In this document: piece after piece, positions 11,425 through 23,201 of the stretch
Layout: every line of letters begins with the position of its first letter
Position numbering within the stretch: position 1 is the stretch's first letter
NCBI GenBank assembly: GCA_030248195.1
Contig: JASAND010000713.1
Coordinates: 1 to 64,000 of the forward strand
DNA from: Trissonchulus latispiculum
Taxonomy: Eukaryota; Nematoda; Enoplea; Enoplida; Ironidae
Length of the DNA: 64,000 nucleotides
Reading direction: 5' to 3'
The notes under the pieces: generated by a model
What the model was told of the DNA's origin: nothing
What the model saw: only the letters and a program-made list of their open reading frames with translations
Databases searched by the model: none
Position numbers and translations under genes: made by a program

Positions 11425-13222
11425 TTAAAGGCTAAAGTTATGATTAAGCTCAGAACTTGTATGAAAGTTTTGAGCATGGGCAAACTATTGCTGGGTTTAT
11501 TTGATCAACATTAGTGGAATGGAGTTGGCAGAACATAACTTTACTTAAGCGGGTAGTACCACTGCCGGGGTGGACTTTTAACAGATACTGTTAACTAAAA
11601 ACATAATTAGTCGCTTTGAAATTTGACACTTTTTTGTCATGTTTTGCATCAAATGCGCTTGCTTGCAACGTTGTGGGGGTTGGCTTGCTGTCTACACAAG
11701 AGGAAGTGTATTAAAAGAATTTGAATTGAATTTGAATTGAAATGTCTCCTTCATTCCTTTATGAATTTGTTTGAAATTTTCCAAGCAAGCTTTATTAATT
11801 TATACGTTCAGGCAGTATTTTTAGTTTTTCATAAGTGCATTTTCGGCATTTTAGCTTATTTTGAAATATTGTAAATTCTACATCTTGTCCACTGCTGCGC
11901 TGTTTCAAAAACAAAGAAAACGGCCTGAGCCTATGCAGATGTAAAACATCTGGAAAATTTGGCCAAGTTTGGTTGAAACAGTTATGAGAAAATCAAAAAC
12001 AAAGAATTCGCAACTTTTCATTGTTTGCTTTGGTTTTAGGAAGTCGCTATGCTTTCAATCAGCTGCATAGTGTTTTTTGTTAAATAATGCACATAAGTAA
12101 CACAATGACAACCTCTAAAACCCGATAGATTTAAGTTTTGTATAAATTGATCTTACATTACATTGCTTGTGCAAACGGTCAACGTAAATCAGCCATATGT
12201 AAAGTCATTTGTAATCTCTGATAGAAACCACGTACAGATGAGATATGCACATCATTTTAAAGCGCATTTTGTGCTCTTTCACATGGCAGGGAAAAATTGA
12301 ATATATATGTATATATAAAGCTTAAATAAAATTTCGATTATTTGCGCATGCGCAAAGCCACGATGGTACCTTGCCAATTATGCCCTCTCTGACATTATGA
12401 CCTTTCAGACATTTGCAAAGTTTGTCAACAAGTCTTGCTCTACACAATGTTTTGTCAAGATTGCTTCATCCATGGAAAAATTAAGTAGGAAATGCAACTA
12501 CAACTTTAATACTGCAATTGTGTGTGTTCTAAAATACACGAGTCAGTAAGGGTGCAGTTAAATGTTTATGCTGTTCTGGATATTGACTAAAACATTGTTG
12601 CAGATGAGAAATTTCCAAGATGCAATCGAGTGTTGCATATGAAACGTTTTGAAAACACGACGACTAAAGTGTTATTCGTGTTAATGTACACACAGCTTGT
12701 TTTATTCTTTGTGAGCTCAGTCCAAGTTTAATGCAGAATCCAGCACAAACTAAAAAGTCTCGCCTGAATATTAAGCATGTACCGAGAAATGAACGAATAA
12801 TTTGAATATTCGTTCACATAATGCAAATATTCGCTCATCAAATTATTCGTTAACTGTTCTCGAATAGTAAATGATTATTCAAAAATCAGTAATATTTGGG
12901 GTTGGATTTTCAAGGTTCGAAGTCTTGGTCATATAACGTTTTTGGTTCGTTATTCGGTCCAGCTTAGGAACTGAACGGAATACCTTAATAAATCAATGTG
13001 TTTACTTGGACCAAACTGACAGGCCAGTTCAACCTTGGTGTGCATTGCAGTGCTAAAACATTATATCTTTAAAACACATGCTTCACATTGGAATTAAACT
13101 CATTTGCTATCTGCTGTATTGCAGGCACATACTTCTGTTCATTGAAAAAATTATTTCTCGCCTTTTTAAAAGGCATGTATTTCTTCAGTCGTAACCAGTT
13201 TGTATTCTTGAAGTGTTCAGTT

Positions 13223-13414
13223 ATGAAGTGGCTGTTTGTCAGCTTTGTCATTGTATTTGCGGCAGGTCAGTTTTGCTGCTCTGCACTTGAGTGCGAAGAC
13301 GAGGTCGACTGCGTCGAGTGGGGCGGGGAGCATGCGAGGCACGTTGGGTACAGTGGAAGTACCGGAGGAATCTGTCTGTGTAAGCATGCTTACAGGCATA
13401 ATTTCCAATTTTAA
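13223..13414 (+). pseudogene. Truncated cysteine-rich gene copy, unit B
   Basis: The ATG, signal peptide and the first four mature cysteines are kept almost unchanged from the unit A copy. After KHAYRHN the sequence jumps into what is, in unit A, downstream repeat (about 1541), giving only FQF and a stop. About 350 bp, including the last seven cysteines, are missing. It is likely nonfunctional, although it could still make a short secreted peptide. Confidence 0.75.
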
Positions 13415-13784
13415 GGTTCCAATTTTTAATGAAAAGCTGTCTCAGCATCCGCTGAGAACCCTCCCAGAGTTTTGGAATTTGGCTAAAATATTTAGATTTA
13501 GTACATCAGCTGCATATAAATTTAAAGCTGTATAGGTATAGGATCGGTCCCGATTTTAGAAACCGGTTTCGGTTTCGGTTCTAGCTACAGGTTCAGTTTC
13601 CAATTTTTAATAAAAAGCTGTTTTCAGCCTCCGCTGAGAGCGCTCCCAGAATTTTGGAAACTTTCTGCAATTCATCGCTGGCTGCTGACATCGATTGTTT
13701 ACGAGCCATTCGAGTAAACGACGTAGTGTTATCTGGCTTCGCAGCATAGAGTTGACTCAAGCGTCCATGATTTTCGTCTGTATA

Positions 13785-14516
13785 TTAGAAGAAGAGTGAG
13801 CCACTAGAGGGCTTCTCTTCTTCGCACTGCGTAACGGTGCTCCGACCGCAATAAGCGAATGTTCACCCGTTTATGGGAGGTCGACAGGTATACCCCGTCC
13901 GTTTGGTGGGGGGGGGTAGTTGAAACTGGTCCCCGTCTGGAGGGGTGAGGGGGTAGACAAACGAGGTCCCCGTTTGGGAGGGGGGGGGGATCGCTGAAAG
14001 TGGTCTCCGTTTGGGGGGGGTCGCTGAAAGAGGTCGCCGTTTGGGGGGGGGGGGTCGCTCAAACAGGCTAAGTTTGGCTCATTCTGATTGGCTGGTGGCG
14101 ACCCCCACCCCAAATGGGGACCACTTTTATTCTGACCTCCCCAAACGGGGACCACTTTTTGGGACCCCCCAAAACGGTTGTGACCCCCCCTCCAAACGGG
14201 GACCACTTTCGAATAGAACAAAAACTATCGTAATCCTCTGCTAGACCCCGCCAAACGGAGGGGGCGGTTTCTGCAATCTGATTGGCTGTTGGCTACCCCC
14301 CCCCCAGCAAACGGGGACATCTTTTTGGCTACCCCCCCACCCAGCAGACGGGGACATCTTTTTGGCTACCCCTCCCCACCAAACGGAGGAAGGGTATGCG
14401 CTGTCGATTTGGTCGACCCCCCAAACGGCGAAACGTTCGCGTATTGTTGGCGGCGGAACACCGTTACGCAATGCCAAGAAGAGGAGCCCTCTAGTGGCTT
14501 AATCTTCTTCTTAATA
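13785..14516. mobile_element. Inverted-repeat element with G/C-run core, unit B
   Basis: Orthologous to the element at 1918-2640 in unit A. The same long imperfect inverted repeats (AGAAGAAGAGTGAGCCACTA at the left, its complement near 14,510) flank a core of CAAACGGGGACC-type repeats. G-run lengths differ. No transposase. Confidence 0.6.
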
Positions 14517-14839
14517 ATAGTGCAATTATGCACTCTTGGTTCACGTTTATTGTAACCTCGCCAAAAGTCTTCAGCTAAAACAAATAAATCAAGTAAGAAC
14601 AATCAACCAACCAACTAACCAACCAACCAACCAAGCAAACAAACAAACACAAGGACAAGCAAAAGATACAGACAGTTTAACTGCGAAAATAGAAAGGCTG
14701 AAATTAAATTAGATTCAATTGGTTACTTCCAAGAGCAATTGCGTTTCTAGATTTTTAGATATTAGAGATATATTCTTTCCTCGAACGACAATGCCACTTG
14801 TAAGTTAAGTACCGATAAAGCTAAACTAAAGTAACAGAA

Positions 14840-17409
14840 CTAATTCTTACTGTTAGTATAATGCTGACTCGACACGATGCAGCCACAATTCAAGTTTAAC
14901 TCATTTCCAAAGAAAGAGTGAGCCTTTGAAATCACAAAAGCATGATTGGCTGATTTTGAATTAAGTGGTAAGCATGATATAGCAGCCGCAGATACAACAG
15001 ATCGAGATATTGGCCCCACATTGTCCACCAAAGTAGGTCTAAAACAACAGAAATAGACTACAATTTTAGCTTCTCGTGCATTTAACTCTAAACTTCTAGA
15101 AATTAAAGGACTAGATCAATGATATCAATGAATCTTGATGAACAAATAAATGAGATAACTCTCATTGCCTATCTGGGTTGATTGTACTGGGGAAACCATC
15201 AACGGCCTTCTCCTCAAATCACCATAGTCTACAAAATCACCCCAAATGAGTGCCTTTTTTGGAGCCAAAATTTGGTATGAAAAAATCGCTCAAGTCAAAT
15301 TTTCAAGATTTTCTGATTTTTACTAGATTTTTGCTTTTTAACACTAAATCTTATTTTGCACTAAAAACAAATCTTTCATGTGCTGCTATAATAATATCGA
15401 AAATTTTAGCATATTTTAGAAAACTTTTCGAAAAGCTGCGCCTCTCCCCAAAAATGTCGCGCCCCCGATGGCCCCCAAAGAACCTCCAAAAACAGTATTT
15501 TAATGTCATACTATTCTGCTGGTGCAGTGTCATTAGACATCTTCAAGATTGAACCTATGCATTGTGACAATTGATTCAAACCCGTTGCAGTCACAACCTG
15601 ATTGGCCAACACTAAAAGCTGGGCCGTGATCAAATGTTCCAGAGCTGGAAAGTGATTATCCTCCCGAAATCATCCATTGCGGCATCTTTGAGCAACATTT
15701 TATCAGCAGGAAGCTGCAGCAAAAAGAATTACTCACAATACACAGAAAACTTCAGAAAGAAGCTGCAGTTTGAAAAATTCTGTTAGAAACAAAAATTAAC
15801 GCAAAGTATATATTTTGCTAATGCAAACTAAACCTCAACCAATGAGAACGTGTCACAGTTAACAACAAACTGCCCCCAAATTGACCTTTCCGCCACCCGT
15901 AATGCCTTCCCGCCGAAATCGCCCCTCCCGGGATTTTTGCTCTCCTCCACCCAGGATTTTTGCTTCTTCCCCGGGATTTTTTTGGGTACCCACGTTTTTG
16001 CCAAAAATAGGCAAATTTTTAAAATGTTCCGGCGTTGCCGGAGACTTTTAACTAAAAATGTCTATTTTTAGCATAAATCCAGGCATTTTTGAGAATTTTT
16101 AGCGTTTTTGCAAGCAAAATGTTCCAAAAATATCAGTGATGGCAATGTTTGCAAAATCATTTTCACCCTACCCCCTGAAAATTTCATCCCCTCCGGGAAA
16201 AACCCAAAAAGCAGGGGTAGAAAATATCGTCCATAACTCAAAAAATCCAAAATCAAAATTCGAAATTTCAAAAGTTTATTTATAAACAGTATGACAGTTT
16301 TACTTACATTAAAAAGTAGAGAAAGATATCAGCTGTTGCATTCTTTCGAGCAAGGTGATGTCATGGACTCGCGAAATTGTAGTCATCGGGTCCTGATGCA
16401 AAATGAAACGCCAACAAATCCTTCGGACTGGGCTTAGCTCCCTCCATGAATTGCATGAGATCAGTCAGAGATCTGGAATAGTAAACCAGAAGCTCTACTC
16501 GACCAGAACGACAATGATGACAGAGTCGCAATAATGACAGAGCCGAGTAACAAACTCCATTGGCTTAAAAGCGAGCGGGAACGTGTAATGAAGTCGTTAT
16601 AATTAGTTCAGAATTTGTCAAGAACAGAGAGAGCAGGCCAGGCAGGTTTATACTTCCATGGCTGAACTTGTCATGTTCAGCGCAAGTTAGTGCAATGCAG
16701 GCAGCAAGTTACAGCCTCCTCGCATTTTTCGACAGTCAGAAATCTAAATGGTTGCAGTTTTTGAGCACCAGGGTAGCTTGAGCTACACAAGGGTGCGTTA
16801 GGGTTAGGTGATAAGGTCAAGGACAAGTTCAGCCATGGCAAGTATAGACCTGCCTGCTCTATCTGATCTTTACGGAGATCAGCGAGAACCTATTCTAGGT
16901 TCATAGCGTTAGCCCGGCTGAAAATGCTATTTTTGGCATAAAATTAGAAAAATTGTTTTTGGGGAGATTTGGGGGGTCTTTGGGGGGAGGTCTAAAGCAG
17001 GCTGGGGGGAGGCCGTCTAAGCAGCAGGCTGGGGGGAGGTCTAAAAAGGAGCCCGCCCCCAAAATTTTCGGAGGAGGGGGCTGCCCAACCCAGATCCCAG
17101 TTAAATCTAAGGGCAGCCAGCCCCCAGCCTTTTTTCCAACTTTCCCCCAGAACATCTTTTGGAAGGAGGAACGGGTAGCCGCGCGGGAGGTAAAGGGAAA
17201 GGCGACTTTTCGTGAAAATTGGTGATACAAAATTTATTGACCTATTTTGATCGATCGATTCTGCTGATCCATCGATCGACCGGATCAATCTCTCGATTCG
17301 ATTTTCCAAATCAGCGACATCGATTTAACCTACGGGCAACTTCTCAGCCAAATCGGAGACAAAAAGTTTCGAACCATAAGTGGGGACCAAGGTGAACAAA
17401 TCGCCTCCC
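14840..17409. other. Non-coding stretch of unit B
   Basis: Matches unit A 2,960-7,600. The candidate minus-strand exon is destroyed here by a ~90-bp deletion near 14,973. The rest is repeat without a credible gene. A G-run block at 16,950-17,170 has an extra duplication compared with units A and C. Confidence 0.45.
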
Positions 17410-17589
17410 CTCATCAACAGGGTTTTTTTTGCGTCCAGATGTGCGTCTGGACGCAAAGTTTCTTATCTGGACGCAATGAAATTTTAGCGGAACGCAAGCT
17501 AGACGCAACATTATTTCGGGAGAAAATTCACTTTTGTAAGAGTAAAAACTTTAAATGTTTCCAGTACCAATTTTTCCGTTTTTTCCAAA

Positions 17590-17635
17590 AATTTCTTCGG
17601 GTCCTGGGGGCTCTGCCCCCAGACCCCCGGTGTTT
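17590..17635. repeat. GC-rich hairpin word, first of three in the hAT-like element
   Basis: A GGGGGCTCTGCCCCCAGACC stretch can form a stem of about seven G-C pairs. Variants with GGGGGGCTCCGCCCCCC follow at about 18,307-18,338 and 18,997-19,025. All three are followed by AGACCCCCCG or similar. The last two sit in ~90-bp direct repeats (18,240-18,338 and 18,925-19,025). Confidence 0.55.
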
Positions 17636-18506
17636 CCCACTTTGTCATGGAATGCCAAGGTGCAAGGTCATGTCTCAATGTCACTCAATGTTATTTGTTA
17701 AGTTGTTGTCCACCTGCATCCATATATATCAGATTTTTTCGAACTCATGAATTTCACGTCAATAAATACATAGAGATTACTATGTGCATTTATATACATT
17801 TATATATATTTATACATTTATATTGTTCTCATTCAACAGGTCAGGCAGGATCAAGATTAGTACTAAAGTAAAACCCCGAAATTAACAAAATTTGTAACTG
17901 TAGCAGAAGCAGAATATCCAAATTTTTTGGTTCTTCTAAAAAACGTTTTTCGCAAAAATACACAAATGGCAACTTAAAATAATGCAAGATTACCATTTTT
18001 CTGAAATTTTCAAATACAAAAGACCTTTGTACGAGCAATTCACTATCCATTTATTGTAACTAACGTTAATAGTATTTACAAATGCTTCACTGTTTTGCAG
18101 TTGAATAACGCTGCCTGGGGCATACACGCTTCTCTATTGACTTTATACTGAGTTTATTCAAAATTCAAGAATTCACAGATGCAATTAACACAAAAACTGC
18201 ATTAGCGTTAGGAGCTTTAGTTAGAATAGATGTAACAGTTGCCAAATAATCTTTTTAAACATTTCCACAACGGATTTAATCCGTAATTTCGAAAAATCTC
18301 CAACTTCTGGGGGGCTCCGCCCCCCAGACCCCCCGGTGCTCATTTGCAATAATCCTGCTATTAAGGATCACCAGTTGTCAAAGTTTGCGAAACCGAATGT
18401 ATGTTTTAATGTTTGCTACCTTTCTTCTCAATTATAGTCCTAAATATTTCATAAATTTTTAATACTTTAATTAGTTTAACTAATATTGAAATATCGGAAT
18501 AATGTG

Positions 18507-18509
18507 TGT

Positions 18510-18590
<81 letters not shown>
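18507..18590. repeat. (TA)n microsatellite
   Basis: Nearly pure alternating TA for about 80 bases, with one TC interruption. Confidence 0.9.
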
Positions 18591-18593
<3 letters not shown>

Positions 18594-18605
18594 GAAAATT
18601 ACTAA

Positions 18606-18765
18606 GGGCCTTTTCAAGAAAGGGTAGAGTAGAGTTAAAATTAACTCGATCCTTCTCAAGAAAGAGTTAAAAGAGGTAAACTCAAGCTTGAGTGGAGTTA
18701 AAACGAGTTAAAACAACAATTTTTAACTCTACTCTACTCTACTCTACCCTTTCTTGAAAAGGCCC
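18606..18765. mobile_element. 160-bp foldback element, GGGCCTTTTC ends
   Basis: Inverted terminal repeats start GGGCCTTTTCAAGAAAGGGT and pair over about 35 bases. The flanks are TAA (left) and TTA (right), compatible with a 3-bp TWA-type target. The interior is made of GAGTTAAAA words in both orientations. It is a small member of the family at 23,202-24,792 and 40,863-42,482. Confidence 0.65.
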
Positions 18766-19283
18766 TTAGTATTTTGTATATATATTTCTCTATATATATA
18801 TATATTATTGACACACATTATTCCGATATTTCAATGTTAGTTAAACTAATTAAAGTATTAAAAATTTATGAAATATTTAGGAATATCATTGAGAAGAAAG
18901 GTAGCAAACATTTCGATTGCAACAGACGCCAAATAAAATCTTTTTAAACATTTCCATTACGGATTATTCTGTAATTTCAAAAAATTCTTTAACTTCTGGG
19001 GGGCTCCGCCCCCCAGACCCCCCGTCGTGTATGTTAGACGCATCTATATTCTTGGTAGGTAGTCCTGTAATCGTGCATTACCGTTAAGCAGCGTCAGCTT
19101 TCTAAATAGTCTAAATTGCTTTGCACTAAAGAAATTATCGAAATTTTTATAAATAAAACAATTGTTGCACTAAAAAACACGCTAAAACAAGATTTCTGCC
19201 TGGACGCAAAATTTCGTAACTTAAATTTAGCGGGACGCAAGGTTGACGCAAATCCGAAAACCAAAAAAAACCCTGCTCATCAA

Positions 19284-20772
19284 GTGCCGAAAAAAGTGGG
19301 AGTGGGGGTGTTTGAAAAGGCATAGTTCCTTTTTGGGTGGGGGTATCCCCCCAAAAATTTTGACCAGCTTTACACCCACCCAGAATTTTTGACATACCCT
19401 CCCCCAACTTTCGGCTACCCCCCCCCCAGCGATTTTTGGACCCAAAGCTATAGCCATGGGGGAAACCCCACGGAACCCCCATTTTCGGCTTTTGGCTGAA
19501 ACTTTTCTATTATAAGGGCTAGCGGAGAACTTTATACACCATTGTACTTGGCGTACTTAGAACTTTCTTTTGAGTTTATTTGCACTTCTAAGGTTGTACC
19601 GTTAGACCGGCAAATGCAAAAATTAGCGACGGGAAAACCCAATGGGGGAAACCCAAATGGGGGAAATATACCCACCCCTTACAGGTGTTAAAAATTGTCT
19701 TAGCGCAATTCTGACACTTCTTGTGTAAAGTTTGGTAAATTTTTGGATTTTTGAACCAAAAAATAGGTATCATTTGCAAAATGTCAAAAAATGAGCAGGA
19801 GTGAACGAAATTACTTGATCTTTGCATATATAGGTTAGAAAGAGTCGCGCTTGCTGCTGTGTTTTGGGGCTCATAGCTCCAACCCATGACCCAGGAGGCG
19901 GGTGGGTTCCCCCCAAAAAAGGGGGTGGGTCTTTATCACCCCATGGCTATACATAAAGCCGAAAATTGGCCATTTTTTGAAAAATTTTTCTACAATTTTG
20001 ACTTGAAATCGCTTTAAAAATGTGCAAAAACGCCTAAAACGTTAAAACAGGCCTTATTTTGAAGAACGTCGTGCTAAGTCGAGTAGGCTTAGTCTCAGGC
20101 TCAGGCTAGGCAAGGAGAAGTTTAACACCTAAAGATCAAAAATAGGTCGCCGACCAAAATTTTCAAAAGTAGATAAATTTTGGTACCAATCGATCCGCCT
20201 CGTCGCGTCGTCCTGAGTCCCGAAGTAAGAAAATTATTGCATAAAAATGCGTTTTGGATTCCCCCCAGGTCCACTTGCTCCCCTAAAACGTTAAAACAGG
20301 CCTTATTTTGAAAGAAAGGCTAAAGTACAGAAATTTTTTTGGCCATTTGCGAAATTTCTAGGGTTCGAACTCTGACTTCTAGGGGGCGAAACATCGCTTT
20401 TCCGGTCAAAAACTAAAAATTTCTCAATTGTTAACAATTTTTCGTATATTTTTAAAAAATCGAAAATTCTTAGCTAATAATTTTCAAAAATTTAGGTAAG
20501 GGGTTTGAAATTTTCAGGGAGGGGGTTCGCAAAAAGGTCGATTTGGGTAGCCAAAATTTCAAGGGGAGGGGGTCGGGTCGGCGACCTGTTCGTTAGGGGG
20601 GGAAGGAACAAAAACACCCCAAAACACACCTATGCCCCCCAAATTGAAAATTGAAAGCGCATTAAAAATCAAAATTCAGGAAATCGGCCTTGCATCAAAA
20701 ATCAAAAATCCAAATTCTGAAAAAGCCGAACTCAAATCAGCCCTGCTCCCAAATCAGATTAAAATACAGTTT
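19284..20772. other. Non-coding end of unit B
   Basis: No supported gene. It contains C-run and G-run words and phrases shared with unit A (7,600-7,800 and 10,620-11,340). Confidence 0.4.
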
Positions 20773-21349
20773 TAAAGGCTAAAGTTATGATTAAGAGTCA
20801 GAACTTGTATGAAAGTTTTGAGCATGGGCAAACTATTGTTACGGTTTATCTGATCAACATTAGTGAAATTGAGTTGGCAGAACATAATTTTACTTTCAAA
20901 TAGCATGATAAACAGGTTGGAAGGATCAGATGGAACAGGAACATTTGGTAGCTTTAATACTGCAATAGTATGTGTTCTAATATACCACGAGTCAGTAAGG
21001 GTGCATTTAAATGTTTATACTGTACTGAATATTCACTAAAACATTGTTGCAGATGAGAAACTTCCAAGATGCAATCGAGTGTTGCATATGAAACGTTTTG
21101 AAAACACGACGACTAAAGTGTTATTCATGTTAATGTACACACAGCATGTTTCATTCTTTGTGATCTCAGTCCAATTTTAATGCAGAATCCAGCACAAACT
21201 AAAAAGTCTCGCCTGAATATTAAGCATGTACCGAGAAATGAACGAATAATTTGAATATTCGTTCACATAATGCAAATATTCGCTCATCAAATTATTCGTT
21301 AACTGTTCTCGAATAGTAAATGATTATTCAAAAATCAGTAATATTTGGG

Positions 21350-21946
21350 GTTGGATTTCAAGGTTCGAAGTCTTGGTCATAGAACTTTTTTGGTTTGTTA
21401 TTCGGTCCAGCTTAAGGAACTAAACGGAATACCTTAATAAATCAATGTGTTTACTTGGACCAAGCTGACAGGCCAGTTCAACCTTGGTGTGCATTGCAGT
21501 GCTAAAACATTATATCTTTAAAACACATACTTCACATTGAAATTAAATTCATTTGTTATCTGCTGTATTGCAGGCATATACTTCTGTTCATTGAAAAAAT
21601 TATTTTTCGCCTTTTTAAAAGGCATGTCTTTCTTCCGCGAATTTAGAATTATTGGAAATGGATTTTCAAAGTTCGAAGTCTTGGATTCATCATAAAATTT
21701 TTGGTTTGTTATTCGGTCCAGCTTAAGGAACTAACCAAAATACCTTAATAAATCAATGTGTTTACTTGGACCAAACTGACAGGCCAGTTCAACCTTGGTG
21801 TACCTTGCAGTGCTAAAACATTATATCTTTAAAACACATACTTCACATTGAAATTAAATTCATTTGTTATCTGCTGTATTGCAGGCATATACTTCTGTTC
21901 ATTGAAAAAATTATTTTTCGCCTTTTTTAAAGGCATGTCTTTCTTC
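21350..21946. repeat. ~300-bp tandem duplication just upstream of the unit C gene
   Basis: The segment 21,350-21,636 (from TTTCAAGGTTCGAAGTCTTG to GCATGTCTTTCTTC) recurs at 21,656-21,946, which runs into the gene. It doubles the region holding the TGTATTGCAG possible splice acceptor. Units A and B have one copy. Confidence 0.75.
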
Positions 21947-21982
21947 AGTCGTAACCAGTTTGTATTCTTGAAGTGTTCAGCT

Positions 21983-22330
21983 ATGAAGTGGCTGTTTGTC
22001 AGCTTTGCCATTGTATTTGTGGCAGGTCAGTTTTGCTGCTCTGCACTTGAGTGCGAAGACGAGGTCGACTGCGTCGAGTGGGGCGGGGAGAATGCGAGGC
22101 ACGTTTGGTACAGTGGAAGTACCGGAGGAATCTGTCTGTGTAAGCATGCTTACAGGCATAATGGGCATGAATGCGTCCGGGACACGAAACAATGTTTGAA
22201 TGATGAGGATTGTGCGACTGGTGAACGGTGTTGCGGAACACTCATCGATGGACCGGGGAATATTCCCTCGTACTGCATGGAAGAATCTTTTAAATTGGCT
22301 GGTGGTAGTTTGGTTTGTGGTCATTGGTAA
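21983..22330 (+). CDS. Small secreted cysteine-rich protein, unit C copy (115 aa)
   Basis: Paralogue of the gene at 1007-1354 with the same length and all eleven mature cysteines in the same places. The signal peptide MKWLFVSFAIVFVAG differs conservatively. Other differences include G to W (ARHVWYSG), E to K before QC, H to L in CCGTLIDG and changes near the C-terminus (EESFKLAG, VCGHW). Cysteine retention despite drift suggests the protein is or was under selection. It is predicted to be secreted; the family is not assigned. Confidence 0.65.
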   Translation: MKWLFVSFAIVFVAGQFCCSALECEDEVDCVEWGGENARHVWYSGSTGGICLCKHAYRHNGHECVRDTKQCLNDEDCATGERCCGTLIDGPGNIPSYCMEESFKLAGGSLVCGHW

Positions 22331-22555
22331 TTGTATAATTGCATAGTTGCTTTTCGCCCGGGTGCACCAAGTCTGAGTAAAATATAATTAGACTAATTTG
22401 TGACAAAAACTCTAATTAAGGCCATTTCCGTTGCACCAAATAGAAAGTTAATTAGACTTTGATTCTTCAGTCAGGGGTAAGATTAACACTTGACTAACTT
22501 CTGACTAACATCTGATTAAAATTAACTAAAATCTAACTAAAGCCACCATGTGACA

Positions 22556-23123
22556 CAAACCTGCATTTGATTTGCTGGAGCTCCTCTCCGTTTGCTGGGG
22601 GGGGTAGTCGAAAGTGGTCCCCGTTTAGGGGGGGGGGGTAGCCAAAAGTGGTCCCATTTTGGGGGGGGGGATCGCTGAAAGAGGTCCCCGTTGGAGGGGG
22701 GGGGTTCGCTGAAAGAGGTCCCCGTTTGACGGGGGTCGCTCAAGCGGGCTACGTTTGGCTCATTCTGATTGGCTGTTGGCAACCCCCCCCAAATGGGGAC
22801 CACTTTTCGTAAACCCCCCCTCCCAACGGGGACCACTTTTTGCAACCCCCAACCGGGGATCCATTATCGAATAGAACAAAAACTACCGTAATCCTTTGCT
22901 AGACCCCCCCCCCCCAAACGGAGGGGGTTTTCTGCAATCTGATTGGCTGTTGACTACTCCCCCCACAGCAAACGGGGACCTTTTTGGCTACCCTCCCACC
23001 AAACGGAGGGGTGGGGTATGGCCGTCGATTTGGTCGACCCCCCCCCCCTCAAACGGGGCGGAGCACCGTTACGCAATGCCAAGAAGAGAAGCCCTCTAGT
23101 GGCTTACTCTTCTTCTTAATATT
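22556..23123. mobile_element. Degraded inverted-repeat G/C-run element, unit C
   Basis: Only the right inverted repeat is clear (GCCCTCTAGTGGCTTA at 23,091 onward). The left end is replaced by unrelated sequence after about 22,540. The core has the CAAACGGGGACC words and long G/C runs. Confidence 0.5.
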
Positions 23124-23201
23124 AGTACAATTATGCACTCTTGGTTGACGTTTATTGTGACCTCGCCAAAAGTCTTCAGCTAAAATAAATAAATCAAGTA
23201 A

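Larger units (their letters stand above)
18360..18915. repeat. Inverted repeat around the AT microsatellite in the hAT-like element
   Basis: The left arm 18,390-18,515 (TTTGCTACCTTTCTTCTCAA through AATGTGTGTCAATAATA) pairs with the right arm 18,797-18,912. A (TA)n tract at about 18,507-18,590, another short TA tract and a 160-bp foldback element lie between the arms. Confidence 0.65.
17418..19275. mobile_element. Non-autonomous hAT-like transposon with empty site in unit A
   Basis: The ends are the 14-bp inverted repeat CAGGGTTTTTTTTG, fitting the hAT terminal pattern YARNG. The insertion is flanked by the perfect 8-bp duplication CTCATCAA (17410-17417 and 19276-19283), the size hAT makes. 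Unit A has the uninterrupted site at about 7,602-7,615. Near both ends, in the same orientation, lie subterminal words GGACGCAA and GACGCAA, like hAT transposase-binding repeats. No transposase frame is visible. It carries three GC-rich hairpins, an AT microsatellite and a nested foldback element. Confidence 0.8.
11425..20772. repeat. Segmental duplication unit B
   Basis: Complete second unit, about 9.3 kb, bounded by two copies of the same TAAAGGCTAAAGTTATG block. It matches unit A from base 1 of the window onward. It differs by a deletion that removes the 3' half of the cysteine-rich gene, a deletion inside the candidate exon region near 14,970, and an hAT-like insertion at 17,418-19,275. 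The first 1.8 kb (11,425-13,222) holds no convincing coding sequence; related sequence also occurs at 43,140-43,684 and 45,152-45,344. Confidence 0.7.
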
